A stretch of 52,520 bases of DNA from NCBI GenBank assembly GCA_009801015.1, contig VHZZ01008698.1, positions 7,774 to 60,293 on the forward strand. The letters are read 5' to 3'. Positions 12,028 through 22,952 of the stretch are shown here, in pieces. How positions within the stretch are numbered: the stretch's first letter is position 1; each line of letters opens with the position of its first letter. Position numbers and translations under genes: made by a program. The notes beneath the pieces are model-generated. The model made no database searches. It had not been told where the DNA came from and was given only the letters and a program-made list of their open reading frames with translations. Origin of the DNA: Silene noctiflora. Lineage: Eukaryota; Streptophyta; Magnoliopsida; Caryophyllales; Caryophyllaceae.

Positions 12028-13334
12028 TGTTGTGGTTTTGGATTGAGCTGTGATGAACAAACTCTCTTTCCTTTGATTTTGCCAAAACCCTTTTGGTGTT
12101 TTGGTCAATACGCAGACAATCAAATAAGTTACAATTTGATTGATACTCGATTTATTCGATCAAAAGTTGTCCCAGACCGTTTTACACCATTGTTATTACA
12201 CTACACTTTTATTTTGTTGTATTTTTTCGTTTAGAACAATTAAAAAATTTCACCTGTATGAAACTATGAAACATTGAAACCTGACTGGACAAACCCGAAA
12301 AATTAACAATCTGGAACCGTTCCGACCCAACCCGTTTACAACCTGACATCCAATATAACTCGCTGATATTTGACCCGAACCTGACCTTATATTAATCCGA
12401 TTAGATTAATGACTAGAAAATTATTAAGTTTAATATTGCTCAAAATGAAAGTGATTATGTATAGTTTGATATGCTTGACTTAATAACGGAATAACTAAAT
12501 AAATAATAGGCATACACTAAATTTAAACGTAAATAAATTGAAATAATGTGATAAAATAACTAAACACTGTTATGCCCGACATGCATCAATTATTCAATTG
12601 ACCCGAAATGACCAATATGGTCTGACCCAAACCCGACTCCACCCAAAAGAGTATGTTGACTCGAACACCGTATCCAAACCCAGCATGACCCATACCCTTC
12701 TGAACTGACCCAAACCTGACCCGACTTACCCAATTGTCATCTCATAGTATAGCCCAATTATCTATCATGTCTTCTTTAATTTAAGTAACACATTCCCTTC
12801 ACATGACAATTCTTTCAACTAAAGGCACATATTCTCTCAATCGCTCCGGGTTTAAGTTATTTACCTTCACAACCCGATCAAGGTTTTAAGTTATTTACCT
12901 TTCCCATATGAGGCACATATTCTCTCAATGCAACCTTTTATTTTGATACTCATATAGAGATTAAAAAGAAAAGAGATAAAGAAAGAACAAACAATCTTCT
13001 TTTGTTTGATTTACATAGACATAGACAGCCTGGACTTCACAAGGCACCAAACCTAGTTTATGACCGAATCAGTCAAGTCGAGTGCTTGGTAAATATCATG
13101 CAAGACTATGATACATTTTTGTGCATTTTGGGAGGCGAAATGTGGGTGTCTCTCAGCTTATCTGAAAGTCCACGGACAACACAAAAATTTCTCCAGCGAG
13201 TAGATGTCGAAAGGAGCAAAAATTTCTCCCCTGGAGATGGTGGAATGAATGAGTACAGGGTATGGCTACTGTCTAACAGGTTAACAGGCATACATCAAAT
13301 ACTCCCTGAAAGCCTGGATTTCTGTACGACTGTG
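12028..13334. other. intergenic, with degenerate CCGACCC-rich repeat
   Basis: The part next to 12028 should contain the UFC1 promoter. At 12265-12740 the sequence is rich in ACCCGA, GACCCAA and CCTGACC units, a decayed repeat of a kind seen again on the other strand sense at 20155-20400 and 46250-46400. Two copies of TCAAGGTTTTAAGTTATTTACC-like sequence lie near 12852 and 12885. No gene is seen before the FolD stop. Confidence 0.5.
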
Positions 13335-16300
13335 TCACCTGAAGTTATGAGCACGCTTAGCGGAGTCGAGGGTGTTCAACAAAAGCATAGCTATAGTCAT
13401 AGGTCCGACACCTCCAGGCACAGGTGTTATTGCAGATGCCACTTTCACTGCTTCTTCATAGCAAACATCTCCGTTGAGACGATAACCATGTTCCGAGGTC
13501 GGGTCCTGTGACAAATGGAGATTATGCATCAGCTTGAGATAAATGAAAAGAGAGTATAAAATGACAACTCTATCAGCTACATTCAAAGTCATGAGCTCAT
13601 GATATCAATTCGTTGATCAGCAATTACTGTCCTTATAAAATGACAAACTCTGGATCCTAAGCCAGTTTCCGGTTGTAACTTAGCTTCATATGGAAAAACC
13701 AATGTAATGTGAATGATTTCGCAATGAATCCAGACAAGGAAATTCCACAGCTACTAGGAGAGAAATACGCTTATACTCAAAAGTTTCGTTTTTTACTAAA
13801 ATAGAAGCTGTTACCTCTGTCGGAAAGGTTCCAACGTCAATAACTACAGCACCGTGCTTAAGCCAGCTTCTGTGAACAAGATTTGGTATACCCACAGCAG
13901 TTACCACGATATCAGCCTCACGAACAATCATTTCTGGGTTCTTTGTAAATGCATGTACAACAGTAACAGTGGCATGGTATCTCTGTGGAGTAAAATCAAA
14001 TTAAAATTCTGCATGTATTTTAAAGCAAATGCAACTTTATTAATGATGAAGACAAATTTTCTAGTATGTACGAAGTACCTAATTTTATTCTAATTGACCC
14101 TCATCCCCATTCCCCATTTCCCGCCTACCTAAGAAATTTGACTTTTACGACAAATAGAACTACAATCATGGTCTACCTGCAAAAGCAAGGACATCGGCAA
14201 TCCAACAATATTGCTTCGGCCAATCACAACTGCCCTTTTCCCCATAATTTCCACACCAGACCTCAGCAACAACTCAATGCAGCCCTTAGGAGTGCATGAA
14301 ATGTATAATGGCTCTCTTCCTCTCATTGCTATGTTTGCCATGTTCAATGGATGGAACCCATCTACATCTTTCTCTAACTGCACCATGCTCAATATCTTTG
14401 CCTCATCAAAGCGCTACACGAAAAAAAAAAAATTCATCAGCAACTGTAAGTAAGGGGGTCGGACACATACACTCTTAGCACTTGTTGAAAATATGGAGCG
14501 GTTGTTTTCCAATGAACCATAATCAAGATTACATTGAAAACTACATCCTCCGGCCACAATTCACATTTTTCAGTGTTTTACGAGTTGGAGATGGTGTGCT
14601 CCAAACACATTAATTCCTCTCTTTACTTCTAATAATTGTGTTCAAAATGACGGCCCTCATTATCCCCCCTTTAATAACTGTGTTCATAAATTATCCTTGT
14701 TTTCTCGTCTCCTTATTAATTCGGTTTAGACTCAACCTACCTCTAAATAAACCAAGCTATACATTTCATAAGACGCTCAAAAAAGTGCTACTCCCTCCAT
14801 TCATATCCAAACACACCATTCACCATTTTGGCACTATTCATAAGCGAAGAGGATCTTCGATATTACTAGCAATATATAAAGAAAAAAAATAGTCATGCGG
14901 GATCTTGTTTGATTCGCCTTGCAATATATAAGGAAAAAAAATAGTCATGCGGGATATTACTTGCAATATATTTGTTATTTACGTAACAAATTGTGCAATG
15001 GAAAACGTGTAAAAGGGTGTGCTTGGATATGAATGGAGGGAGTAATATTCTTTCCTTCTCTTTGGCAACTATCTTGGTTGTTCTCATCTCCATCTTTGTC
15101 GAAGCCAAAGGTTGGGTAAGCCAGGGGTCATTTGCCTGAGAGTGGTGTGTGGAATACGCTTAGTTTAAAAATGCGCAAAGCGCACCGAGGCGCTAAGGGG
15201 CCGAGGGTGACGAGGCGCAAAGCGCAAGGCGAAGACTCGCGCCTTTTTGTCGCGAGGTGTCCTATTTTTGATAACAAATTTGTAATTTCCAAATAAAATT
15301 TTTCGTAACAATAGCCTTTTTAGGAGTTTTCAAGCTGGCGAACATCTCCAGGAGTAAAGGTAGGAATAATGGAGAAAAGAAACAGTGAGCCTTGTTTAAA
15401 AGATATGAAAAATGCGTACTAGTTAGCCTTGTTAGGTGAGCCTTGTCTAAAAGGCGCACCTAAAATGGACCAAGGCACACCTAAAATGGACTGAGGCGTT
15501 TTGGCTCGTGGCTCGGATGAGCCACGCCTTAGGCGCACTTTTTTAACTAAGAGAACACAACTTTAGTAAGTCGCGTTCATCATGCCACAAACATCCTTTT
15601 GTCCACATGAGTTTGTTCTTTATTACTATATCTTGCTACTAGTCCTAATATTTCTAACACTACCACATTCCAAAGTCAACCAATAATGAGAAAATGGTCT
15701 AGCGGGAAATGAAAAAAAAAAAAAAAAACAAGCACGCGTGCAAAAGAACGACTCAAAATACAGACGGAGGACGATCTAACAAGGCAACAAACCGCTTAAG
15801 AGCTAGGCGAGTCACCTCATTTGTTCCCACTTCCCTATAAATTTGTTCACCATCGCCTCTTCCCCATCCTCTTTCCACACAACCACTTTCCTGGTTCATT
15901 TTTCCCACAAAACCACCCTATTGAAATTACCCACTGTTATTGCCCATAGTGAAGCTAAGAATGCCATCAAACCTTAAGCATAGTGTGGAGAATGATGGCT
16001 TCGCATAGAAAACAGGGAAATCTGGCTGACACTCAAACACGTTAGGAAACAAGCACATCTTTAAAAGGACTATATAATGTTTTTTTATACCATGAGAACT
16101 CTGGGACACACCTCCAGCTTCCCCCAAGAAAGAAAAGAAAATTTCTAAATTTTTACAGCACCGGAGTCAACTGAAAGATATCATTAGTATTAGTTCTCTG
16201 ATTCTCTCTAATGCCATGGTCTGCCACAAAGTCCATACTTTAAGAGGAGCTTTGGTCTTTTCTATCAGTTTCATAACTGTAATAAAAGAGGCAGACACTA

Positions 16301-19036
16301 TGCTAGGAAAAGCTCTCAAAAAGACTTATAACTGAAGGTTCCTGATGCATTTCACATTTGCCTTCCAATTTCTAATGCCCACATCCTCCGCCAAATAAAT
16401 ATTGGCAATTTACACTTCAGCAATGCTACAACAACTAATAACCATCACTTCAGACATTCAGAAACAAAACAATACAAAAGTTCTCTCTTTTAGTTTTAAA
16501 ATCTACTAGAGCAACACGTTTCTGGTTCTCTGCAATTGAATCTCCGACTCGAGTGTTACTACCAAAAATGGGATTCTAGCTCTACTGCCAGAACTCCTGA
16601 CAGGCAAAAAAAAAAAACTGAAAAATATGAAAGCAAAATTTAGATAATCAGCTACTTATAATCTTCAGCAAAATGTATTGCACCATTGAGAAAAGTTAAG
16701 GGTGTTAATCACCACTTTCTCACATTCAAATGATAAAGAAAAAAAAAATTAAATTTGACAGGGCTTCCAAAAGATTTCTACTTCCACCAAATGACTTCTC
16801 AATCCAAAATTAGTCTCAGTTCAGAAGTACCTCAGGGAGAGGAAGCTGCACAAGAACGCCATGAATATCTGGATTCTCATTAAAATTTGTCAAAGCATGG
16901 ATAATTTCATCTTCCAAGCAGCATTCCGGCAACTCCACAACTTCAGATCTGAATCCAGCTTCTTCACAAGCTATGATTTTGTTGCGAACATAAGTTTGAC
17001 TATCTTTTCTATGACCCACAAAAATTACAGCCAATCCTGGAACTTTTCCTATCGCAGACTTCATTCTGCTCACCTCATTAGCGATCTCATGTCTGATGTC
17101 TTCAGCAATGGTCTTTCCATCAATCAAAGCAGCAGACAGTTGGTTAGCTGCAGCAAAATTCAAAAAACAATGACCGAATGTCCTACAAAATATAAGCAAA
17201 ATGACTAGGCAACAGAATAGAAAAGCTCAAAAACCTTGCAATTTATTACAATTAGAAACTGAGTATGACGATTAACAGAAATGACAGTAATATATACTAA
17301 TACTATGTGGTGAGTTGGTGACACAACATATATATTTTTAATTGAAATTATTTTCACACTCCAAACATTATCAAATTGGGGTCAGTTTCAAAAATATTTA
17401 GCAAAATAGCGTCCACAGAAGATCCGATTTGTCGAAGTTGGGTATGGCAAAGAACCGCCACTTCACGTGGCAGGTTTATAAAAAAAAATGCCATTCGATA
17501 AGAAGTGTATTGTTCTTCACATACAAGTGAAAGGAAAAAGGCTTAAAACTGCCACTCAACTAGCTAGTCTTTGGCTTCTTCATAAGATCCTCGTGAAATA
17601 AATTATTTTCAGTGCATGAGCTGTGGTAGAGGCATCCTATTTTGCGAAAAGCAGTTGGCTAGCGCTTATTTCCCTCCTATCGGAGATTCAGGGTTCATAT
17701 GCTTGGAGTTCTAAAGAAAATATTTTTAAAACGCCTAGCATCCTATGTCTGAAAAAAAAATGTTTGAACTGCTGATGTCCACTAAGTGATGAAACTATTA
17801 ACATTTGTAGTCAGCTTTAGTATTTCCATATAAAGCATTAGCCTATGTTACTCCAACTCTTCTTATTTCCTCAATCCCTCGCAAACCTATGTCCAACACT
17901 CAGTGACCGATGGGTCGATGGGTCTGACACCTCATTTTAAGCCAAAATATGGGGTTTTAATGTACCATCTTCTAAATCATCAACACAATTGATTAAGTAC
18001 AAAAGAAGAGAAATTAGTTTCTCCAAAATGAGTCAAAGTCAATATCATCTAACCACCAAAGTTAAATGGAAATAATACAAATTCGATGGACGAAGTGTAT
18101 GACATATTCAACAAGCACCAAGAACTAGGTGCACCATCAGTCCATCACACATGAAATTCATCAAAAATTCAGATCACGCACGCACGCGCACACACAGGCC
18201 TTGTTTGGATGCAAAAGGAGTAGAAGGGAAATGGAGGGAGAGGGATTTGGTGGGGATCCATTTTCCCTCCTTCAAGCCTAATCAAAATCCTTCCACCATA
18301 GGAAAGATTTGGAGGGAAAAATCCACCTCTCCATTCCCCCTCCCCTTCCCTTCCCTCCCTTTCCCTCCACTTTTGCTATCCAAACACACCCTTAGGGTGC
18401 GTTTGAATGGGGGATTTTGAGGGAAAGGGAGAGGAAGATTTGGAGAGATGAGAAATCCTTTGTTTCGTTAGCAAAAAGGAGGTGGAGTGATTTGCAGGGG
18501 AGGGAAATTGGATCCCTCCTCCAAGTCAAGTTATTTCCCCTCTAACAAAGGAAAGATTTGGAGGGAGAATTACTTCCTTCATTCTCTCTCCCCTTCCCTT
18601 CCCTCCTCCCTCCCTTTCTCTCCTATTTTGCCATCCAAACAAGACCTAATTAATATTTTCTTTAGTGTCCAACTCCGGATTACTATAGTATAAAACTATA
18701 AATTACCCATCCAAAAAGCATCCTCATATAGACTACAGAGCGTATGATGTTAAATAATGATCCTCGAAAAGCTAACGAAAGATGGATCAAGATCTCCAAC
18801 TGAAACATAAATTAATATGGGATTATAGATAAGGGACTATAGGACATACTGTAATTCGAAGCAGGAAGGGTCTCCCGAGGGGCGCAGTCAGCATTAAGAT
18901 TCCAATCATCAAGTATATCAAGGGATACAAGAGGAGGTGACAACAGAATTTGACAACTTGCATCATTCCTCAAAGTGCAGAAACCCCTCCAAGTTCTTAC
19001 ACTGGCTCGCAATGCCACTGAACATCCACGCAACAT
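13335..19036 (-). CDS. FOLD: bifunctional methylene-THF dehydrogenase/cyclohydrolase, organellar
   Basis: The enzyme interconverts 5,10-methylene-THF and 10-formyl-THF through methenyl-THF, using NADP+, in one-carbon metabolism. Exons are 19036-18850, 17147-16831, 14413-14177, 13982-13815 and 13505-13335 (stop TGA); all introns are GT-AG and the phases close to 359 aa. The start 19036 is the first ATG after an in-frame stop. Residues 1-62 form an Arg-rich, acid-poor leader ([19 protein letters not shown]) like a mitochondrial presequence, although plastid import is possible. The active-site Tyr-Lys pair is YVRNK (115-119), followed by QLPLPE (163-168), KDVDGFHP (183-190), CTPKG (208-212), the NADP motif GRSNIVGLP (232-240) and GGVGPMT in the last exon. 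It resembles Arabidopsis FOLD1; which paralogue it is cannot be settled. Introns 1 and 3 hold MITEs. Confidence 0.95.
14791..15042. mobile_element. Stowaway MITE in FOLD intron 3
   Basis: The ends CTCCCTCCATTCATATCC and GGATATGAATGGAGGGAG are perfect inverted repeats (the match extends about 27 bases), flanked on both sides by the dinucleotide TA (14789-14790, 15043-15044) as for Tc1/mariner-type targets. Inside, a segment with ATAGTCATGCGGGAT occurs twice in tandem, about 53 bases apart. The near-perfect ends suggest a recent copy. Confidence 0.92.
15160..15550. mobile_element. GC-rich TIR element in FOLD intron 3, hAT-like
   Basis: The ends TTAGTTTAAAAATGCGC and GCGCACTTTTTTAACTAA are inverted repeats. 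The interior is unusually GC-rich for this window, with AGGCGCAAAGCGCAAGGCG and GGCTCGTGGCTCGGATGAGCC, and can fold into local hairpins. It is non-coding. No clear target duplication was found, so the superfamily is tentative. Confidence 0.6.
18197..18391. mobile_element. Harbinger-like MITE A in FOLD intron 1
   Basis: It begins GGCCTTGTTTGGATG and ends CTATCCAAACACACC(C), imperfect inverted repeats, with a purine-rich left half (GGAGGGAAAT) and a matching pyrimidine-rich right half, so it folds back on itself. TTA follows at 18392-18394. It stands head to tail with copy B. Confidence 0.7.
18395..18646. mobile_element. Harbinger-like MITE B in FOLD intron 1
   Basis: It begins GGGTGCGTTTGAATGG and ends GCCATCCAAACAAGACC, with TTA on the left and TAA on the right, matching the TWA target of PIF/Harbinger elements. 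Purine- and pyrimidine-rich halves fold back. It abuts copy A with only TTA between them. Confidence 0.7.
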
Positions 19037-19381
19037 TGCCACCAATACTTTCCGCTTTCTTCCTAATCAACCGAAATTCCAGGCTTTGCACTAGCTACTT
19101 CAATTTGATTTCTTACAATTTTTCCTCAAGACACCTTTTGTCAATCATGTTGTTCATTCTGCAGCAAACACAAGCTAACTATTCATTTCACAGTATCACA
19201 TTATCGCTGTACGTATCAAAAAATGCGAATAGCAAAACACATGATTGATTAATTAAAGTCTCCAAACATTCACAAGTCATGACAAAATCCAATCGTAGGA
19301 CGTGGGTTGTCATCCTTTGACAAAGGCAATGTGTTTAAACACGCTCGTTCAGGAACTCATACAATTAGGAATTAATAAGTA

Positions 19382-19522
19382 CTCCCTCCGTCTTGGTAAT
19401 TTGTTTACCTTCCTATATTTGAAGCGTTTTTTATGTATGAGTTAATCATCCATACCCATCATGATCCACTGGTCATTCAATAACACTAACCAAAGGTAAG
19501 CAAATGACCCGAAGAGAGGGAG
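19382..19522. mobile_element. Stowaway MITE
   Basis: A 141-bp element with ends CTCCCTCCGTCTTGG and CGAAGAGAGGGAG, inner inverted match TTTGTTTACC / GGTAAGCAAA, and TA on both sides (19380-19381, 19523-19524). It is non-coding. Confidence 0.85.
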
Positions 19523-20154
19523 TAACTATCATCAGTGTGGCATAAACCTGGGGCCGAAGCTTTTCGTTCTATGCAAGTCAAATTCAGACATTTCTAAAAA
19601 AGTAGCACCATTTGACTTTCTACTATACAAAGATAACCGAAACTGAGTTATCCCTAACATCAGCCTACGCTTAGAAGACCATCTCAATCAAAACCTTAAG
19701 GTGACGGTTGAGGCCTAATCACTAGTTCTTATACCTTAAATTGATAAGACCTAACAACACATGCAACTGCAGGCATAAAAAATAAAATTGACAGAAAAGC
19801 TACAGTGGCTTCACATTCAATTTACAAGAATTGATGATTGGAAACATTTTCTAAACATTTGTACATAGTACATATCATAACAATCCTCGGGTTTTATATT
19901 TTAATCAAACGTAAAGAATCAAATGAATTGGAAAAATACAAGACAGAGAAGTAGAACATACATTGTAGCTGCCGCGTGAGCAAAATTGACTAAAAAAAGG
20001 TGGCAGATAGAGACGGAGATGATTAAGAAAAAAGAGAGAACAAATTCTTTGTCTGCTGGCCTACTGGGCCTGGTTTTTGCCACCTCATCTCAAGTTTCAT
20101 GGGCTTTTCAATGGAGAAACAAGCAAGCCCAGCACCTATACTTAAGCTTAGACA

Positions 20155-20400
20155 TGAGTCATCACAAACGGTTAAATCGAGTCAGGTTTGGGTCAAATTA
20201 TTTTGGGTTCGAGTTATTTTCTGATGAGTTGTTATGAACTTATATAACTGTCAGTATGCGATAATAAAAATTCGGGTTGGGTTAAATAAGGTCAAGTTAA
20301 TTCGAGTTTCGGGCCAGATTCAGGTCCTTAATTCAGTTGCGAGTCGTATTACTCGGGTCGTGTCAAATTTACCAGGTTTAAAAGTTCGTTGTCTTTCTAA
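20155..20400. repeat. degenerate GGGTC/GAGTC-rich repeat
   Basis: The stretch is built from units such as GAGTCAGGTTTGGGTC, TTCGGGTTGGGTTAAAT and ACTCGGGTCGTGTC. The same style, in reverse sense, fills 12265-12740, and in the same sense 46250-46400. No terminal repeats were found. Confidence 0.5.
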
Positions 20401-21042
20401 TTACGTCTCTCCGTTCAATTGAATTTTATTATGTTTTTTTTTAATATTTTACTCACTATTTAAAAAGTTTAATAAATGTTAATAATAGTAAAGTAAGTAA
20501 ATCTTTACAAAACCAAGTGAAATTTTAATCATCCCTTTTTCACTTTATTCATTAAATTTTTTCTTTGTGCGTAATTAATTTAGTTAAGATTTTATGAGTG
20601 AGGGTGTTTGGTAAACGACGGATTGATAAATTATTGCCATATTGAAATTGTTTAGCATGTTTGACCAATTTATATGTTGTTAGAGGTGTTAGGTAGAAAG
20701 CATATTAAAATAGTAGAGTGTTAACGTTTGTATTAGTCACTTTAAAAAAGAGAAAGAAAAAAAGCAACAATTTTAATTTGAGATTGTCGATTACCAAACA
20801 CCATCACAAATAGGATCCTACGCCCTGTTATATAATAACAATATAGCATTATACAACAAGCTCATATATTGTATATCAAACCATCTAAAGCCCAATAAAA
20901 AAAAAAAGTTATCTATCTTCTTTTCCCCTATTTCTGTTTTTTCTGTTCAGTCAACAAAATCTCCTATTTCTCTTCTCTAAATTTCACTTAAACGATAATC
21001 GACAAACTTCCGTTCTCCCTTCTCCCTTATTTTGATTCTGAA

Positions 21043-21171
21043 ATGGTGAAACAGAAGCAATTTACATCATCATCAAGGGGGGAAAACGCATTTAACAATA
21101 TTTCGAGGAATGAGAAGCAATTTACATTATCATCAAGAAGGAAAAATGCATCTAAAAATACTTCGAGGTAA
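21043..21171 (+). CDS. possible small ORF with internal duplication, 42 aa
   Basis: ATG at 21043 opens 42 codons to TAA at 21169. The peptide contains two copies of a 20-residue unit (QKQFTSSSRGENAFNNISRN and its variant), encoded by a 60-bp direct duplication. The end CGAGGTAAAT looks like a splice donor (TTCGAG/GTAAAT), so this could be the first exon of a spliced or transposon gene whose intron is the repeat array that follows. No family is recognised, and it may be non-coding. Confidence 0.25.
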   Translation: MVKQKQFTSSSRGENAFNNISRNEKQFTLSSRRKNASKNTSR

Positions 21172-21184
21172 ATTTCTACACCAA

Positions 21185-21480
21185 TCATACGAGCTATTAT
21201 TAAAAGAATACGAGCACAAAAAAATACGAACTATTAAGATAAGAATACGAGCTAATGTAAAAAAAATACGAGCTTAAAAAGATCATGAACTTAAAAATAT
21301 GAGCACATAAGAATATGAACTATTAAGATAAGAATACGAGCCAATGTGCAAAGAATATGAGCTTAGAAGGATACAAGCTTTAAAATACGAGCACATAAAG
21401 AATACGAGCTATTAAGATAAGAATACGAGCTAATGTAAAAAGAATACGAGCTAATATAAAAAGAATATGAGCTTTAACTA
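21185..21480. repeat. ATACGAGC minisatellite with 89-bp higher-order period
   Basis: About 15 short units of the type AAGAATACGAGC(T) fill the stretch. Above them is a longer period: CTATTAAGATAAGAATACGA begins at 21231, 21320 and 21409, exactly 89 bases apart each time. The units vary by A/G substitutions (ATATGAGC, ATACAAGC), as expected of an ageing tandem array. Confidence 0.85.
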
Positions 21481-21533
21481 TTTTCATGCATTAGAAATTT
21501 TGGATAAAAAAATCCATTCAAGATGATGCTCAA

Positions 21534-21885
21534 GAGCTAGATAGCACGGACACTCCTTTCAACTTGTCATCCCGTGTCCGACACCATGTCGAACACCTGG
21601 ACACCCGACACTCGTCGAACACACGCCAATAGTTAGACGAGGAATAAAATGTCAAAAGAGATTGATTATAAGATGAGTTTGGGTGAGAAATGAGAATTAG
21701 TTATAGTCAAGGTCAAATTTTACCTTCACTTATGTAAATTTAATATCAAATACATTAAAAATATGAAATCATACGTTATTTATTACCAGAAAATATATAT
21801 TTTATTAAATTTAAATAGCGTGTCTCGTGTCCTAAATTTCATGGGATGTCGTGTCACGTGTCCGTGTCCGTTTTGGTGCTACCTA
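21534..21885. mobile_element. TIR element with TAGCACGGACAC ends
   Basis: The left end GATAGCACGGACAC and the right end GTGTCCGTTTTGGTGCTACC are inverted repeats with an extra few bases in one of them. Just inside lie GTGTCCGACACC and GTGTCGTGTCACGTGTCC, so the ends fold strongly. The interior is AT-rich and non-coding. No clear direct duplication was found, so the superfamily is open, with hAT most likely. Confidence 0.55.
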
Positions 21886-22904
21886 GCTCACGAGTCACGT
21901 CATATGATTTGTTCTGCATAGTCAATTAATTATACGAGTAATAATTTAAGGGAGAAGATCATTCATTAACTGGATGATGGAAGAAGATAAAAAGAGTTTG
22001 AAAAAATGGAAGCAGTCAGCCAGTCATAGAGGGATTAGATTGAAAATTGGATTACATTATGATAAATTGGAGATTGTGTATAACTTTATATTGCATCAGA
22101 ATGAATTGAATTGTGTTTTACATGGTTAACGAATTAGCTATTTATACAAGATATGTAAGCTATGTAATCTATCTTATTTACGGCAAATATTCACAACTAT
22201 AATATATTACAAAGTAGGAAATAATAGAATTTCCTTGATTGCATAATAAGAGCCAACGGCTCTATTGAAGTTGGTGGCAACAACTAATTTCCGAGTTGCT
22301 ATTACCTTACCCATTTTTTTTGCAAAAATAATTTTGAAAAGACCAAAATAACCTATAATCATTAACAAATAAATTCCCTATATTTTAGACAAACCCGCTA
22401 ATAAGTATTAACCTTGTTTTAAACTGAAATCCAATTAATCCGAACTTTATAATCTGAAGTAACATTAAGAGCATGGCGATTCTTGTACCACGATGCTCAA
22501 AGACGTGGGAATGCAGAATCATAGATTGACTGTAACATGGTGTTGTACTGCATTGAAGCGTTGACGGATTAAACAAATTAAAAAAATAAAAGTAACCCAC
22601 TCCTTTTGCAAAGCTGCCAGATTAATCAGAAATTGGCGTTTCCAATGAATACACATTAATACAGAGTATGATTTCATGTATTGTTAAATCCCTCTTGCGC
22701 GATTCTGTTCATCCCATAACCATTAAACAATTCCATCATTATTTTAAATAGATATTGACAGGTCAAATCGATACGTCCCGAGTCTGAGACAAGTGTCATC
22801 TGATAACGTCGTCTCATTTTCATTTACGTATCCTGTTGTGTGTTGGCGTGATTAGATCCGTCTCTTGTCTCTAACTGGTCCCATCTTTCTTCTCCCATCC
22901 TCTC
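21886..22904. other. upstream region of the WAV3-like gene
   Basis: AT-rich non-coding sequence without a supported gene or repeat. The last few hundred bases before 22905 are the likely promoter. Confidence 0.5.
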
Positions 22905-22912
22905 TATAAATA
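22905..22912 (+). promoter_or_regulatory. TATA box of the WAV3-like gene
   Basis: TATAAATA stands 40 bases upstream of the ATG at 22953, in a CT-rich context. A transcription start about 30 bases downstream would leave a 5' UTR of only 15-20 bases. Confidence 0.7.
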
Positions 22913-22952
22913 CAACCTGAGTGTAAGGCATAATACTAGCTACTATACAAAA

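Larger units (their letters stand above)
19037..21042. other. intergenic: FOLD upstream side and repeats
   Basis: No gene is seen. The first part should hold the FOLD promoter. A Stowaway lies at 19382-19522. A CCATCTCAATCAAAACC motif that recurs in the window lies near 19679. Degenerate GGGTC/GAGTC repeats fill 20155-20400. The rest is AT-rich. Confidence 0.5.

Noticed and set aside
13002-13511. 169-codon plus-strand ORF
   Set aside because: It overlaps FOLD exon 5 in antisense and extends into its 3' flank; no domain is recognisable and its second half mirrors conserved FolD codons.
21185-21480. CRISPR-like array
   Set aside because: Units are short, variable and directly adjoining without unique spacers, and the DNA is plant nuclear.
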